From positions 66,254,001 to 66,318,000 of the forward strand of contig CP136891.1 of NCBI GenBank assembly GCA_034359265.1: DNA of 64,000 nucleotides, read 5' to 3'. A program made the translations under genes and the position numbers. The notes below the pieces were generated by a model, which saw only the letters and a program-made list of their open reading frames with translations, was not told the DNA's origin and made no database searches. How positions within the stretch are numbered: the first letter of the stretch is position 1; each line of letters begins with the position of its first letter. Of this stretch, positions 1 through 10,297 are shown piece after piece. The stretch is from Canna indica. Lineage: Eukaryota; Streptophyta; Magnoliopsida; Zingiberales; Cannaceae.

Positions 1-274
1 TCAATCAGGTGTTGTTCCCCTAGTTGCTTCCAAGTTGCGATCTGGGTTGTTAACCTTTGGTTCTGCGCTTGGATATCAGTGACCATGCGGTACAGTTGTT
101 CTGGTGAAGGTTTGGTGGGTACCGAAGCGTTAGTCCTCGCCGTGGTAGCGTCTACAAGTAGCGGGGGAATGGTGATGCTAGGGTGTTGCCTATGTGCGTC
201 GGCATTCACCTGAGTCCGGGTACCAACCTTGGCGGGGCGGGTAAAATTTACTCGGCCCCACTATGGGCGCCAAA
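1..274 (-). mobile_element. 5' internal start (PBS and gag N-terminus) of a Ty3/gypsy-like retrotransposon
   Basis: On the minus strand a primer-binding-like sequence (TGGCGCCCATAGTGGGGCC, about 272-254) directly follows the LTR end at 275. An open frame then runs off the left window edge. It is rich in Q, T and E and contains a heptad-like stretch (MVTDIQAQNQRLTTQIATWK), as expected for the N-terminus of a plant gypsy gag. The PBS is not the usual initiator tRNA-Met type. Only the first part of the element is visible, so lineage is unknown. Confidence 0.5.
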
Positions 275-656
275 TGTTCTTATCTGAATTTAGGAGTGAT
301 GCATCCTACGCGTCTCCTGGACTGGTGCGATTCTGGCGAGGGCCCCGTAAATACATTCTTACGCTCAAGTAAGAAGGAATTTCATGTGTGGGTATGGAAA
401 CTTGGAATCGAGAGTACACCAGATGTGCGTCGTGTTTGTATATAGTGCAAGATAGGGATGTCTCGAGTGGTAATGCCTCCCTGAATGTTGCATGAATGTG
501 ATCATAATGGGTAGTGGCTAATCCCGAAGATGTCGAGTTCATAATTGACGAATCCCTTGTAATTACTGAGGATGTGATGTCTGGCTTGATTTGAATCTGG
601 TTCATGAGTGTGGGCACTTCTGGGCCTAATCCAACTAGGCCCAAAGTGCTTGTCCA
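275..656 (-). repeat. 5' LTR of the gypsy-like element at the left edge
   Basis: On the minus strand the segment starts TGGACAAGC and ends AGAACA, that is TG...CA ends, immediately before the PBS-like site at 272. Its length is about 382 bp. The outer boundary at 656 is inferred from the TG end only, because the partner LTR and the target duplication lie outside the window. A 112-codon open frame inside it has no recognisable features and is not called. Confidence 0.45.
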
Positions 657-982
657 TTCTATTATATATAATTAATTTAGTTGTAAGTAGAGCATATTAA
701 TCATTTTAAGTGTATTTCTTAATTATTCGGAAGTAGATAATTGAAGATGTATGGATGAGACATTGCAATTCATTTACCATGAGCTAATATAAATGCATTT
801 TTAAAAAATTACAACTCTTGATATTAAAACTAAGGATGGTAATATTGATACCATATGTAATAACTATTGCCATTTGCCATGACCTTTTTTTTTTTTAAGA
901 AAATACAACTCTTATACTTCTTTAGTGGATAAATCCACTCTTAAGTGAGACAAATTATCTTGAGACGATATTAGAATCCTAT
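657..982. other. AT-rich intergenic sequence
   Basis: I see no ORF, RNA gene or clear repeat here. Short poly(T) and AT-rich runs only. Confidence 0.5.
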
Positions 983-1436
983 GATCTTGTTTGGATGAGG
1001 TAAAATATGATTTAGTAATGTATGATATTATATGACTGGTATGATATTGTAATTACTTTCTATCCTGTTTGGAAAGATGGTATGGTATGATACAGTTAAA
1101 TGTCAATGGTTTTGAAGAATAACAGAGTCTTAACTAAGTCGATTAAGAACGAAAAATAAAAATCTGGATAAATAAAGGGCATAAAAGAAATTATAAATTT
1201 TAATTTGGGGTATTTTAAAAATAAAATTTTAAGAAATCATGAGAAATCATAAAATCGATGGTTTAAAAATTTGGTCAAAATTTATGATTTTTAAATTATG
1301 AGATTACCATCACAAATCATGACCATCCATTGGAGAGTGCAATTTCTATGGACAAATTTTGGAAGTCTTTCCAAACAAAAGATTGAACAGTAATATACTA
1401 CGTAAAATCATATCTTATCGTGAAACAAACAAGACC
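983..1436. mobile_element. Candidate MITE (TIR-type non-autonomous DNA transposon)
   Basis: The left end (ATCTTGTTTGG... then AAATATGATTT) and the reverse complement of the right end (GTCTTGTTTGT... then GATATGATTTTAC) form imperfect terminal inverted repeats about 35 bp long, enclosing about 450 bp of non-coding AT-rich DNA. A second internal inverted pair (CCTGTTTGGAAAG and CTTTCCAAACAAA) fits a foldback structure. No unambiguous target duplication is visible, so the superfamily is open. Confidence 0.4.
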
Positions 1437-1664
1437 TAAAAATAAAATAAATAATGTTGAGTGAAACACAGTTACTGTTCAGAACTTGATTTCTCAATCT
1501 CTTAGCTTTCTCATTAAATTTTAACGGATATGAACAAACCATCAAATTATAAAATAAATTGAAAAGAACAAAGAATGCAGACAAAGAATTATACAAGAGG
1601 AATAAACAATTGATTCTCAGTAGTAGCTCAATCATCTTCCGGTTGTTGACAAACTTCACTGACT

Positions 1665-4600
1665 TCATGGGCTTTCATACCCTGAATGAAGATTTAGAGG
1701 GCCACTTCTCGTGTCCTGGACGAGAGTGAAATATCAGGGAATAAGCTCAACTTAGACAAATTGAAGTTTATGAAAAAATTTAATCTATTTTACAAGAAAA
1801 ACGAGGCCACTTTCGAGGTTATATAATAAGATTCCTTGTTTTTTTTTGAGTGAAATATCCTTTTGTGGTGAGGAATGATAAGCTTACTTGCAGAGAAACT
1901 TGAGACTGTTTAATGGAGGGAGGGAAGGTTCCGAGCGCAAACTGTGGCATTTTGTCATCTCCAATGGCTCTCAATCGATGCAGCTCCGGCAACACGGTCT
2001 TCCCCAGATCTGGTCGGTTCTTCCCCTTCTGCTCCGTGCACTTAAGCGCCAGCTGTGCTAAGCACAAAGCTTCCTCCACCGGCCAATCTGGGACACTTGG
2101 ATCAAGCATTTCCGCAAACACCCCGTTCGCTAGACTTCGCTCCACGTTGTGCACCAGCGCCATGGGCGACTTCGCAGTGATGAGCTGCAGCAGCAGCACG
2201 CCGAAGGAGTAGACGTCGGACTGCACGCCGAGCATCCCTGTCACCTGGTACTCCGGGTCGATGTAGCAGAGCGTTCCGGCGGCTGCCGTTATACGGTAGT
2301 GGGTGCCATCTTCCGCCTCCGATGACGAGAGCAGGCGGGCAAGGCCGACGTCGCCGATCTTGCTCACGTTGTTGTGGTCAAGCAGGATGTTAGCGGGCTT
2401 GAGGTCTCGGTGCACCAGCGGATCCGGCTTGGTCTGGTGGAGGAAAAGGAGACCGGACCCAATTTCCGCCGCGATGCGGAACCGATCCTGCCATGGTATC
2501 GGCGGTGTTCCCCCTCGCCGCGTCAGGCGGTCATCCAAGCTGCCGTTAGCCAGATGCTCGTACACAATACAACCGTACTCCGGACAAGCACCGAGGAGGA
2601 GAACCATGTGCGGATGCCGAATGCAGCTCAATATCCCAATCTGCAAGGCATTTCATCAAACAAATATAGGGCGTTACCAACTCTATAATTAAGTGCTCAA
2701 GAATGGTCATCCACGACGTTTCTTCACCTTCATGCATACCTCTTGATGAAACTGTAACTCCCCTTGGGCCGCACCCGGCCGTAGGACCTTGACAGCCACA
2801 GGAGTGTGATCTAAGTAGCATTTATAGACAGGGCCATATCCCCCTTCTCCAATCTTCCGGTGGTCCGCGAAGTGCTCCGTGGCGGCCTCAATATCTTCGA
2901 TCGTGTACTTGCGATATCGCAGATCAGAGAGCGTAGAAGAATCCAGACCCGCCGGCTTCTCCTGGCCGATTTCGTAGGTTGACTCCAACTCGGCAGCCAT
3001 TCGTTTTCGTGCTTTAGATGCTGCCATGCCCTTCGCTTTCTCCTTCTGCGCATGAGCTGCGATGGTTCCTTCTGCGGCTCGAGCTTCTTGCAGCCTTCGC
3101 TGCTCCTCCATCTTCCATCGCTGGAGATCCATTGCCTACGTGCAGAGAAGAAACCAATGCTATAAAAATCGGCTAAGTTTGGGTCTACTCGATCCGGAAT
3201 TAATCTCGGATTAAGTCCAGCTCATCTCTCACAATTGGCCCAAAATTGGATTGTTCAACCGGTTTAATACTCGGTCTGAATTTAAAAAAGAACCTTTGGG
3301 ATAGCAGTGTTTTCTTCTCTACATGCAGTGCCGTACATATCCATTCTTTGTTTCAGTTCTAGTTTTAGCCTGTTCAATTCTGCTTCCAACTCATCCTGCA
3401 AATTAAGAGTTGAGTTTTAGTCAGATTGCTAGATTGCTTAGGTTCAAACTTTAAAGTTTGTTAGAAGATAAATTGAGTAGAAATAGTCGACGTATATACC
3501 GGAGTCTGAGATGAAGAGCTTTCAGAGGAGCCGAACGAATTAGAACAAGCAGCCGAGAACATGAGTGATGACTGAGTTGACTCGAATACATGATCAGGGC
3601 CCTCCGACGCTTTGGCCAATCTCGGAGGCTGTACATTGAAGACGCTCGTCCCGCCGCGGCTTTGCAACGAGATGCCGCCGCCGCCCGTCATCGTCTGTTC
3701 TCCGTTAGATCTTGTGGTGGTCGATGTTCCCCCGTTGAACGGTGAACTGCTTTGTGAACTGTTTCAAGGCATAAAACAATTAAAATAAAATGATTCATCG
3801 AAGAGTATGGATTTAATGATGAAATTAATCTTACCTTATTAATCCTGTATGTTTGCGCGGATTCCGAGTGTCGCGTGCAGCATCGCCTTAGAAAAAAAAT
3901 GAATTATTTATTTTAGAATGTTCTCCAAAATAATTAATTATATTGCCTGGAGAGAAAGATAGAGGAGACCTGATCGATTGCCAAGAAAACGGGGATGATG
4001 CTCGATGAGGGCAGGTTGAGGACATGCTTCGCTTAGGAGCTGCGAGCGGTACGGTGAAACAGTCGGCGCCGGACGGACGGCGTTTCTCACGGAGTTGACC
4101 TTCCCTGTTTTGGAGATGACGTAAACGCTGCAGAAATCCGGTGCGCTCTTGGAGATGCTGCTGCTGATGTCTGTGCTCCTCAATGATCTGATCCATATCA
4201 TACAATATGTGGAATCAGCAGAAGAGTAAATGAACGTGATTTGGAAAGTTACGAGAGATAATTAATCAGACCTCATAAATCCACCTTTCGATGATCCAAC
4301 AACAAGCTTCTCGATCGCAGCAGTCGAAACGAAATCGACGATCGCCCTCGGAACGTCAGTGCCATCCAGAATGACGCTTTTGTGATTAACCTGCAGCCGA
4401 GTTGAGAACAACAATTCTTTCATCCACAAACTACTGAAAGAGTGAAATATCGATCAATGGAGACTTCACTCACATTTTTCCTTCTGCAGAAAGTCTTGAA
4501 GGGACCGAGAACTGCTTCCCTGGATGCTGGCGATGCTGTGTCTTCTTGATGTCCGCCTGCTGCTGGAGAATTGGTTGATAATTATTTGGTTTGAGCTAGG

Positions 4601-4786
4601 AATTATGACTGATTGCTGTGAGATTGAGAGAAATAAATTACATTGAGGCTTGGTGGAGACGTGGATGAGCGTGATGGTTTGACCCATTGTGATGAGATTC
4701 TCGAGAGCCCACTTAAAAGCGCTTTGGCTGCTCTTGTCCTTGTCCACGGCCACTGCGATCAGCATTGCTGTAGAAGTCTCCATCAT
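1665..4786 (-). CDS. USP-domain receptor-like cytoplasmic protein kinase (U-box 51/52-like family, lacking a U-box), 10 exons
   Basis: Predicted serine/threonine kinase of the plant family that fuses an N-terminal universal-stress-protein domain to a kinase. Ten exons join in one frame of 724 codons: 4786-4642, 4562-4474, 4390-4272, 4178-3970, 3886-3835, 3758-3500, 3395-3294, 3135-2740, 2640-1888, 1715-1665. All introns are GT..AG. USP-like residues about 8-165 ([40 protein letters not shown]). A Ser/Thr-rich linker is followed by a charged coiled coil about 292-375. Kinase: GEGGYG about 421, VAVK Lys about 441, HRDLKPAN Asp about 536, DVGLAR about 554 (DVG replaces DFG, as is usual in this family). 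The start is the MMETS pair; an upstream in-frame ATG at 4861 would add a Lys-rich tail and is less likely. The last exon (16 codons) is the weakest; reading through the donor at 1887 would instead end at 1819. Substrate unknown. Confidence 0.88.
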
Positions 4787-4860
4787 CGTTACCTTCTTCT
4801 TCTTCTTCTTCAAATGAGCAAAGAGCTGGAGGAAAAGTTGGATGAATAGGAACTCGCTCA

Positions 4861-4876
4861 CTCTATATTATATATC
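4861..4876 (-). promoter_or_regulatory. Candidate TATA region of the kinase gene
   Basis: On the minus strand GATATATAATATAGAG lies about 75-90 nt upstream of the chosen ATG (4786). The intervening leader carries a GAA-repeat (4795-4812 on the plus strand as CTT). Position and composition fit a core promoter; no transcript evidence is available. Confidence 0.35.
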
Positions 4877-5103
4877 CTGCTATTACATCTATTAATTGTT
4901 GCGTTAATAGGAGGAATTGTCTGGCTTCTCAATAACTCCCTCAACTGATTCTTGGACAGTAATTAAATGGGAGGAATTACCTGGCATCATTCATGACAAA
5001 ATTCATTTTGCATACCATTTCTGAGATGGCTGCCAATAGTTTTTCTAAATTATAACCAGATTTTCTACGTCAAAAAAAGTTACTTACAGCCGCAGCCCCA
5101 ATG

Positions 5104-5256
5104 CGGTGACGCCACATGTTCCACCACATGGGACACCTTGCAATGGAATCGGGAAAAACTTCGGTACAATGGCGGCCTGCACGAAAATATATTGTGCAAC
5201 TCAATATCGTGATGCCATGTGTCCCCCCACATGGGGCACCTTGTAGTGGAACCGAT
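5104..5256. repeat. Two diverged direct copies of a 49-bp GC-richer unit
   Basis: 5104-5152 (CGGTGACGCCACATGTTCC...) and 5208-5256 (CGTGATGCCATGTGTCCCC...) align along their whole length (CCACATGGG(A/G)CACCTTG, then (C/T)AATGGAATCGG or similar). They lie 104 bp apart in otherwise AT-rich flank between the kinase promoter and MULE-1. No function is recognised. Confidence 0.5.
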
Positions 5257-5539
5257 AGAATTGGTTTCACACTACCAAAAGTATTTGGGTAAATTATACG
5301 GAATTCCTCTCGACTATAGGCCATATGCGCAATACCTACCTTGACTACAAAGTGTGCTCAGAACTTCCTCCACTATATTAGTTATTCGAATAAGCCACAT
5401 TCGTTAGCCCTCCCGTTTGTAAGTTAACGTTAAAACTCATCCGTGCGCAGAATCCCCCTTCGACACCTTCATTTACCCTCTCTTATGCAATCCTAATTCG
5501 AACACTTGAAGAAATCACAGTGGTCTTTGACTAATCTAG

Positions 5540-6076
5540 CTGGGGAAGATACGAACTTCAGGCTCCACGAGTGCAAGCAGCAACGTAGGTGGGAAATCGC
5601 ATGGCAATAGAAATGCAATGAGGTATTATTTATGTGGAAGAATTTCTCCATTGAAGATTGCATGCACTCAAGCCAACACGGGAAGGAGATTTTTTTGATG
5701 TCCAAGAAGATTGGTAAGTGTTTCATTTACTAATTTTGAATAAATTTCAGTGAAAATGAATATAATTTGGTTAATTATATGTACAGATTGGTGGTTCACA
5801 ATGTAATTTCTTCGAATGAGTGACCCTCCCAAGAATTGCTCAAACTTGAAAGATGACACTGTCATAGTTGAAGATCTGCTTGAAAGGAATAGAGTCTTAA
5901 CTGAAGAAAACAAAGCTTTGAGTGAGAAGATTGATGAGCTACAATAATTAGTGATAAAGAACAAAGATTTGATTCAATATATTGAATATGGGAAGGACAA
6001 AGAATTTAAGCTGACATCAATTTTAGTTGTAGCATTTGTTTACATTGCTTTTCTATTAGGTATGTCTTTGAATTAG
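5540..6076 (+). pseudogene. GRF-type zinc finger / coiled-coil / membrane-tail protein, decayed
   Basis: Exon 1 (5540-5712) ends at a GTAAGT donor and encodes YYLCGRISPLKIACTQAN, then TGRRFF, a stop, and CPRRL. After a short intron, acceptor about 5785, exon 2 resumes QCNFFE with a stop in the place of the usual Trp. Together these give the GRF finger pattern C...C...C with the TGRRFF core. After a frame change follow a coiled coil (LLERNRVLTEENKALSEKI) and a hydrophobic C-terminus (TSILVVAFVYIAFLLGMSLN), then a stop at 6076. This domain order matches the plant At4g04775-like family. Two or more stops and a frameshift make it a pseudogene. Confidence 0.55.
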
Positions 6077-6169
6077 GATGGTATGTATGGATTTTAAGAT
6101 GTTGTAATCTAAAATCGTACTTTATCATATATGTATTCGGTTTGAATTATTTTATCAATGCAGTTTGAA

Positions 6170-6300
6170 TTAGTATATCAATGCACTTTGAATTAGATAT
6201 CTGCAGTGTATGAAGTTGATATCTGCAGTTTATCAAGCTGATATCTGTAGTTTATATAGTTTTATGCAGTTTATGAAGCTGATAAGCATCAAAACAGTTA
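6170..6300. repeat. Short repeats of a GATATCTGCAGTTTAT motif
   Basis: Variants of GATATCTG(C/T)AGTTTAT and TTATGCAGTTTATGAAGCTGAT recur several times. A related motif (GCAGTTTATCAAGCTGA) appears again at about 6867-6893, at the junction with Copia-1. It looks like simple internal repetition of MULE-1. Confidence 0.45.
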
Positions 6301-6404
6301 AACTAATAAACTGTAGTATACAAACACATTTTGAATAGTCATTTTGAGCTCATATTTGAACATGAACAAGCTCATATCTTAACAGTTAACAAGCTGAACT
6401 TGAA

Positions 6405-6590
6405 CAAGCTTTTAACATGAACAAGGCATCCATGAACTCATATCTTAACAGTTAACAAGCTCTTAACATGAACACGGCATACACTGCCAAACAACATTAA
6501 TTCACATTTAACTAACATGAGAACAAGGCATACACTGCCAAACAACATTCACATTTAACTGACATGAGAACAAGGTATACACTACCAAAG
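6405..6590. repeat. Tandem-like repeat, unit about 60 bp
   Basis: The unit is roughly ACATGAGAACAAGGCATACACTGCCAAACAACATT plus CACATTTAACT. It recurs two to three times with small insertions, preceded by shorter variants (ACATGAACA(A/C)GGCAT). No coding potential. Confidence 0.55.
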
Positions 6591-6606
6591 TTGGCCACTT
6601 TGGCTT

Positions 6607-6863
6607 CTATTTCTTTTTGTTTCCATGATTATTAATCTCACCCTCACTAGCAGTATTCAACTCATCACTTGGTTCATATTCACTTACATTGTCTTTATTT
6701 CTTTTGTCATTTCTCATGTCATTCTCATTCTCTTTTGCATCATTGAGCATTTCATTAACTTCTTCTTCAACCTGTATAGAATTATGATAATAGAATATAT
6801 TAGGAACATCACCATCACTATCAGGGAAGTCACAACCATCCAGATTTACTTCTTCTTCAGTTT
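6607..6863 (-). pseudogene. Fragment resembling the acidic N-terminal region of a MULE transposase
   Basis: On the minus strand an open stretch reads VNLDGCDFPDSDGDVPN and then a D/E/N-rich segment with SDELNTASEGE, ending at a TAG near 6610. Acidic N-terminal segments with SDEL-type motifs precede the DNA-binding part in many plant MULE transposases. No DDE or SWIM motif remains. The assignment leans on the neighbouring GRF ORF and is tentative. Confidence 0.35.
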
Positions 6864-6883
6864 ATGCAGTTTTATGCAGTTTA

Positions 6884-8829
6884 TCAAGCTGACATTAATT
6901 GCTCAAACCTTTCTCTGCTTAGTGCTTTTGTAAAAATATCTACCACTTGTTTCTCAATTGCAATATACTCCAGCTGCAACTGCCTCATTTCAACTAGATC
7001 TCTTATATAATGAAATCTTATATTAATGTGTTTGGTACGTGAATGCATAACAGGATTTTTTAAATATTGATAACACTCGTGTTGTCACAATAGCGTACCA
7101 TTTCTTCTTGATTGAGACCATAATCAAGTAACACATTCTTCATTCAGATTAACTGCGTACTACAATTGCCTGCTGCCAAATATTTTGCCTCTGCTGAAGA
7201 AAGAGAAATAGAATTTTATTTCTTGTTTAACCAGGCCACAATATTTGTTCCAATATAAAAATAACCATCTGATGTACTCTTTCTATCATCAATATTTTCA
7301 GCCCAATCTGCATCTGAAAATCTAGCTAGGCAAGGATTACAATCAACAGAATACCAAAGACCAAAATCCAAAGTACCTTTCATATATTTGAGAATTCTCT
7401 TAATAGCTTGAAGGTGAGACTCCTTTGGATTTGCTTGATATCTGGCACACAATCCAACACTAAAGCATAAGTCTGATCTGCTAGCTGTCGAATACAATAA
7501 GCTGCCAATCATGCTTTTGTAGAGAGTGGGATCAGCACTCTTTCCTTCATCATCATTGCATAGTTTCTCATGGGTAGAGAAATTAAGAAGTTCTAACTGC
7601 TTTAGAATTGTCTAGCACAAATTTGTGAACTAAATTCTTAGCATATTTATTCTGTGAAATGAATATTCCTTTTTCAGATTGCTTGACCTATAGACTGAGA
7701 AAATAGCTCATTTCTCCAACCAAACTCATCTCAAATTCAGATTTCATGTCATCCACAAATTGTTTAGCAAGGAATTTAGAAGTTGAACCAAAGACAATAT
7801 TATCAACATATATATGAACAATAACTAGTTGAGACTCCTTTTTCTTGATAAATAAAGTCTAATTAGTTATTCCTCTTTTATAACCTTTCATGAGCAAAAA
7901 TTGAGTCAGTCTTTCATACCAAGCTCTAGGTGTTTGCTTGAGATCATACAAGGCTTTCTTCAGCCTATACACATGGTAAGGATGAGTAGAATCTTCAAAC
8001 CCCTTTGGTTTTTCAACATAGACTTCCTCATTTAAAATCTCATTCAAAAAGGTTGTCTTAACATTCATTTGATAAAGTTTGAATTTCACGCAACAAGATA
8101 GGGCAAGAAGTAACTTAGATAGACTCCAATCTTGCAACAAGAGCAAAAGTTTCACCATAATCCAGACCTTCAACTTTATTGTAGCCTTTAGCAACAAGTC
8201 TGGCCTTGTTTCTTGTGATATTTCTTACTTCATTAGTCTTGTTTTTGAAAACCCACTTGGTTTCGATTATATTGACACTTTTAAGTCTTGGAACCAATTC
8301 ACAAACATCATTTCTAAATAATTATTGCAGCTCTTCTTGCATAGCCATGATCCAGAAATCATCTTTTAGAGCTTCCTTAATGTTCTTGGGTTCAATAGTT
8401 GAGGTATAACAAGAGTATCTGATTATATCTTGATCATTCTTCTAGGACTGATTTCTAGTCTTCTCTCCTTCATGAACATCACCAATAACATTCTTCAAAG
8501 AATGATTCTTGAGAGTTCTTGCAGACTTCTCAGTAACACTTTCCTTTTTAGCAATCTGTTCTGCTATCTTAGAAGGATTCTGGGCAGTCTTGTCAACAGT
8601 TGCATCTGTCTCTACATTAGTAAATAGACTCTGGTAGGATTGAGAGTCATCGACTTCCATTTTCGGTGACTGTATGACAGTTTGAGTGCGCTTGTTGTAA
8701 ACTCTGTAGGCTTTGCTATTTGTCGAATATCCAAGGAATATTGCTTCATCACTTTTTCTTTGCATCTTTCCTTGGTATTCTCTATCATTTAGTACATGAC
8801 ACCTACTACCAAAGACATAAAAATATGTA
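6884..8829 (-). pseudogene. Copia-1 integrase C-terminus, reverse transcriptase and RNase H
   Basis: From right to left on the minus strand: integrase C-terminal strand (YVFGSRCHVLNDREY, 8855 region), an acidic linker, RT ([49 protein letters not shown]), the catalytic region as YVDN (IVHIYVDNIVFGST) instead of YVDD, then RNase H (MIGSLLYSTASRSDL, FSDADWAENIDDRKST, CDNTSVI) and a stop at 6884. At least six stops or frameshifts. The YVDD to YVDN change alone would disable polymerase activity. Confidence 0.75.
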
Positions 8830-8834
8830 AGGTT

Positions 8835-10297
8835 TGTTGGGCGAAATGGCCACACTAGAGGGGGGGATGAATAGTATGTTTACTAATCAATTAGTCTAAA
8901 TCTGATTTTAATCGTTTCTTTGGTTACTTAGGCAAATTAGAATTCGACGACTAAATGCGGAAGCGATAAATGATAAAACAATTAAAACAAATAAGATATC
9001 AATGCAAACACAAGAATTTATAGTTGGTTTGGCCCCAATGCCTACTCCACTACCTAAGCACCCCGCTTAGGATTTCCAAACTAAGTTTACTAGATTATCT
9101 TGATTCCTTTACAATGAGGATGTTTTCACTAGAGAGTCTCCGCTCTCACACCGAAGGCACTTCCACACACCCGGAAGTCTCCGCCTTCCTACCAAGAGCA
9201 CTCTCCCACCTCAATCCTTAGGATAACAAGAATTAATCCTAGCAAACTACGTTTACACCGGTGTATTTAAGCTTTAACACCAAGGCAACCATCAACTCAA
9301 TCAAACCTAGCAATCTAGGTTTACACAGGTTCAATTACAATGAAATAAATAACAAAATACAATAATAAATGGAGCTATAAATCAAACAATAAATTACTTA
9401 GCTCCACACCAAACTCCCTAGTCCTCTTGATGCCTCAAGGTGATGAATCTATGAAGTTTTGAAGGCTATATCAAGGAATGAGAGATCAAACTAGGGATTT
9501 CAAGAATTGTCACTCAATCAAGCTTAGAATTGATCAAGAATGGCTCAATGAAGTGTAAGAGTGATCAAAAGTTGTTTAAGGAAGGCTGGGTTTGGGTATT
9601 TATAGAGCCAAGAAGAAATAGAATGTAACGGGCAGAACACTAGTTGTTTCCGCCGTTCGGTCGCTTGTCGATCGATCATCGGTCGACTGTTCGATCGACC
9701 ACCCACGACCGCTGGCTTTTCTGGGCTTAAATCACTTTGATCTGTCGATCGGAGGGTCAACCGCCAGAGTTGCGAGATGAGCGATCCACAATCCGATCAA
9801 CCGATCGATCGACCGATGCACTCGCGATTCTTTTCATCAGCAGTTCGTTCGACCGACCGATGCACCGACACACACACTGCCACTTTTTGACCCACTTTGG
9901 TCGACCGACCGGTCGACCAAATTGCCTGCTGCCAGTTTTTGGCAACATTCGGTAGACTGACCGGTCGACCGAACCTAGACTAGACTGGGCAAATTGGTAT
10001 TTTGCTTGGGTTTTTCTACTCGTTTGCTTGGATTCGGGGATGGTTTTGGGTTCTTTGCATCATAAAGAGGATTACATTATAAACTAGACACCCTAGACCT
10101 AAACTTTAACTTCCCGACAAAAACGAGCACCGACGAGCGTCTTGCCGATTTCTTCGATTTCTTTGAATTTTTCGATCGAGGACGTCGTGCGCTAACCGAT
10201 ATGGAACCTGAAAGAAACTCTTCATGAAATCATTAGTTCCATGTTTGTTATCATCAAAACCGAGATTAAGACCAAGGTTGAAAACCTTAAGCCAACA
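8835..10297 (+). repeat. Solo LTR of family LTR-A inserted in Copia-1 (TSD AGGTT)
   Basis: Starts TGTTGGGCGAAATGG and ends CTTAAGCCAACA. It is flanked by AGGTT at 8830-8834 and 10298-10302. Removing 1463 bp plus one AGGTT restores the Copia-1 frame at WKGRKPNL/TYFYVFG, which proves the boundaries. It contains no PBS, PPT or coding region, hence solo LTR. It holds conserved short hairpins (9053-9071 and nearby) and a palindrome-rich GATCGACC tract (about 9655-9980). Related copies occur at 19100-25278 and at 62969-64000. Confidence 0.85.

Larger units (their letters stand above)
5287..6883. mobile_element. MULE-1: remnant of a two-gene Mutator-like element
   Basis: The left edge is placed at GGGTAAATTATAC (5287), which resembles the GGGTAATTAC terminus of MULE-2, but no partner TIR is found. 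Inside, a decayed GRF-zinc-finger ORF reads rightward (5540-6076) and an acidic fragment resembling the N-terminus of a MULE transposase reads leftward (6863-6607). This is the same gene pairing as MULE-2 in the opposite orientation. The right half is missing where Copia-1 begins at about 6884. Confidence 0.45.

Noticed and set aside
306..644. 112-codon minus-strand open frame
   Set aside because: Lies wholly inside the LTR at 275-656, has no domain and arbitrary composition.
1408..1668. 86-codon minus-strand frame downstream of the kinase
   Set aside because: AT-rich, hydrophobic by composition, overlaps the MITE end; no homology recognised.
1819..1887. Read-through C-terminus of the kinase ORF ([12 protein letters not shown]...)
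   Set aside because: Begins with a consensus GTAAGC donor; splicing to 1715 keeps frame. Retained only as an alternative.
1913..2692. Plus-strand open frames opposite the kinase exon
   Set aside because: Antisense shadows of the kinase-domain exon, which has clear catalytic motifs on the minus strand.
9737..9955. Arg/Ser/Asp-rich frames on both strands (TDRSTD...)
   Set aside because: Translation of the GATCGACC palindrome tract in LTR-A; same at 19701-20021.
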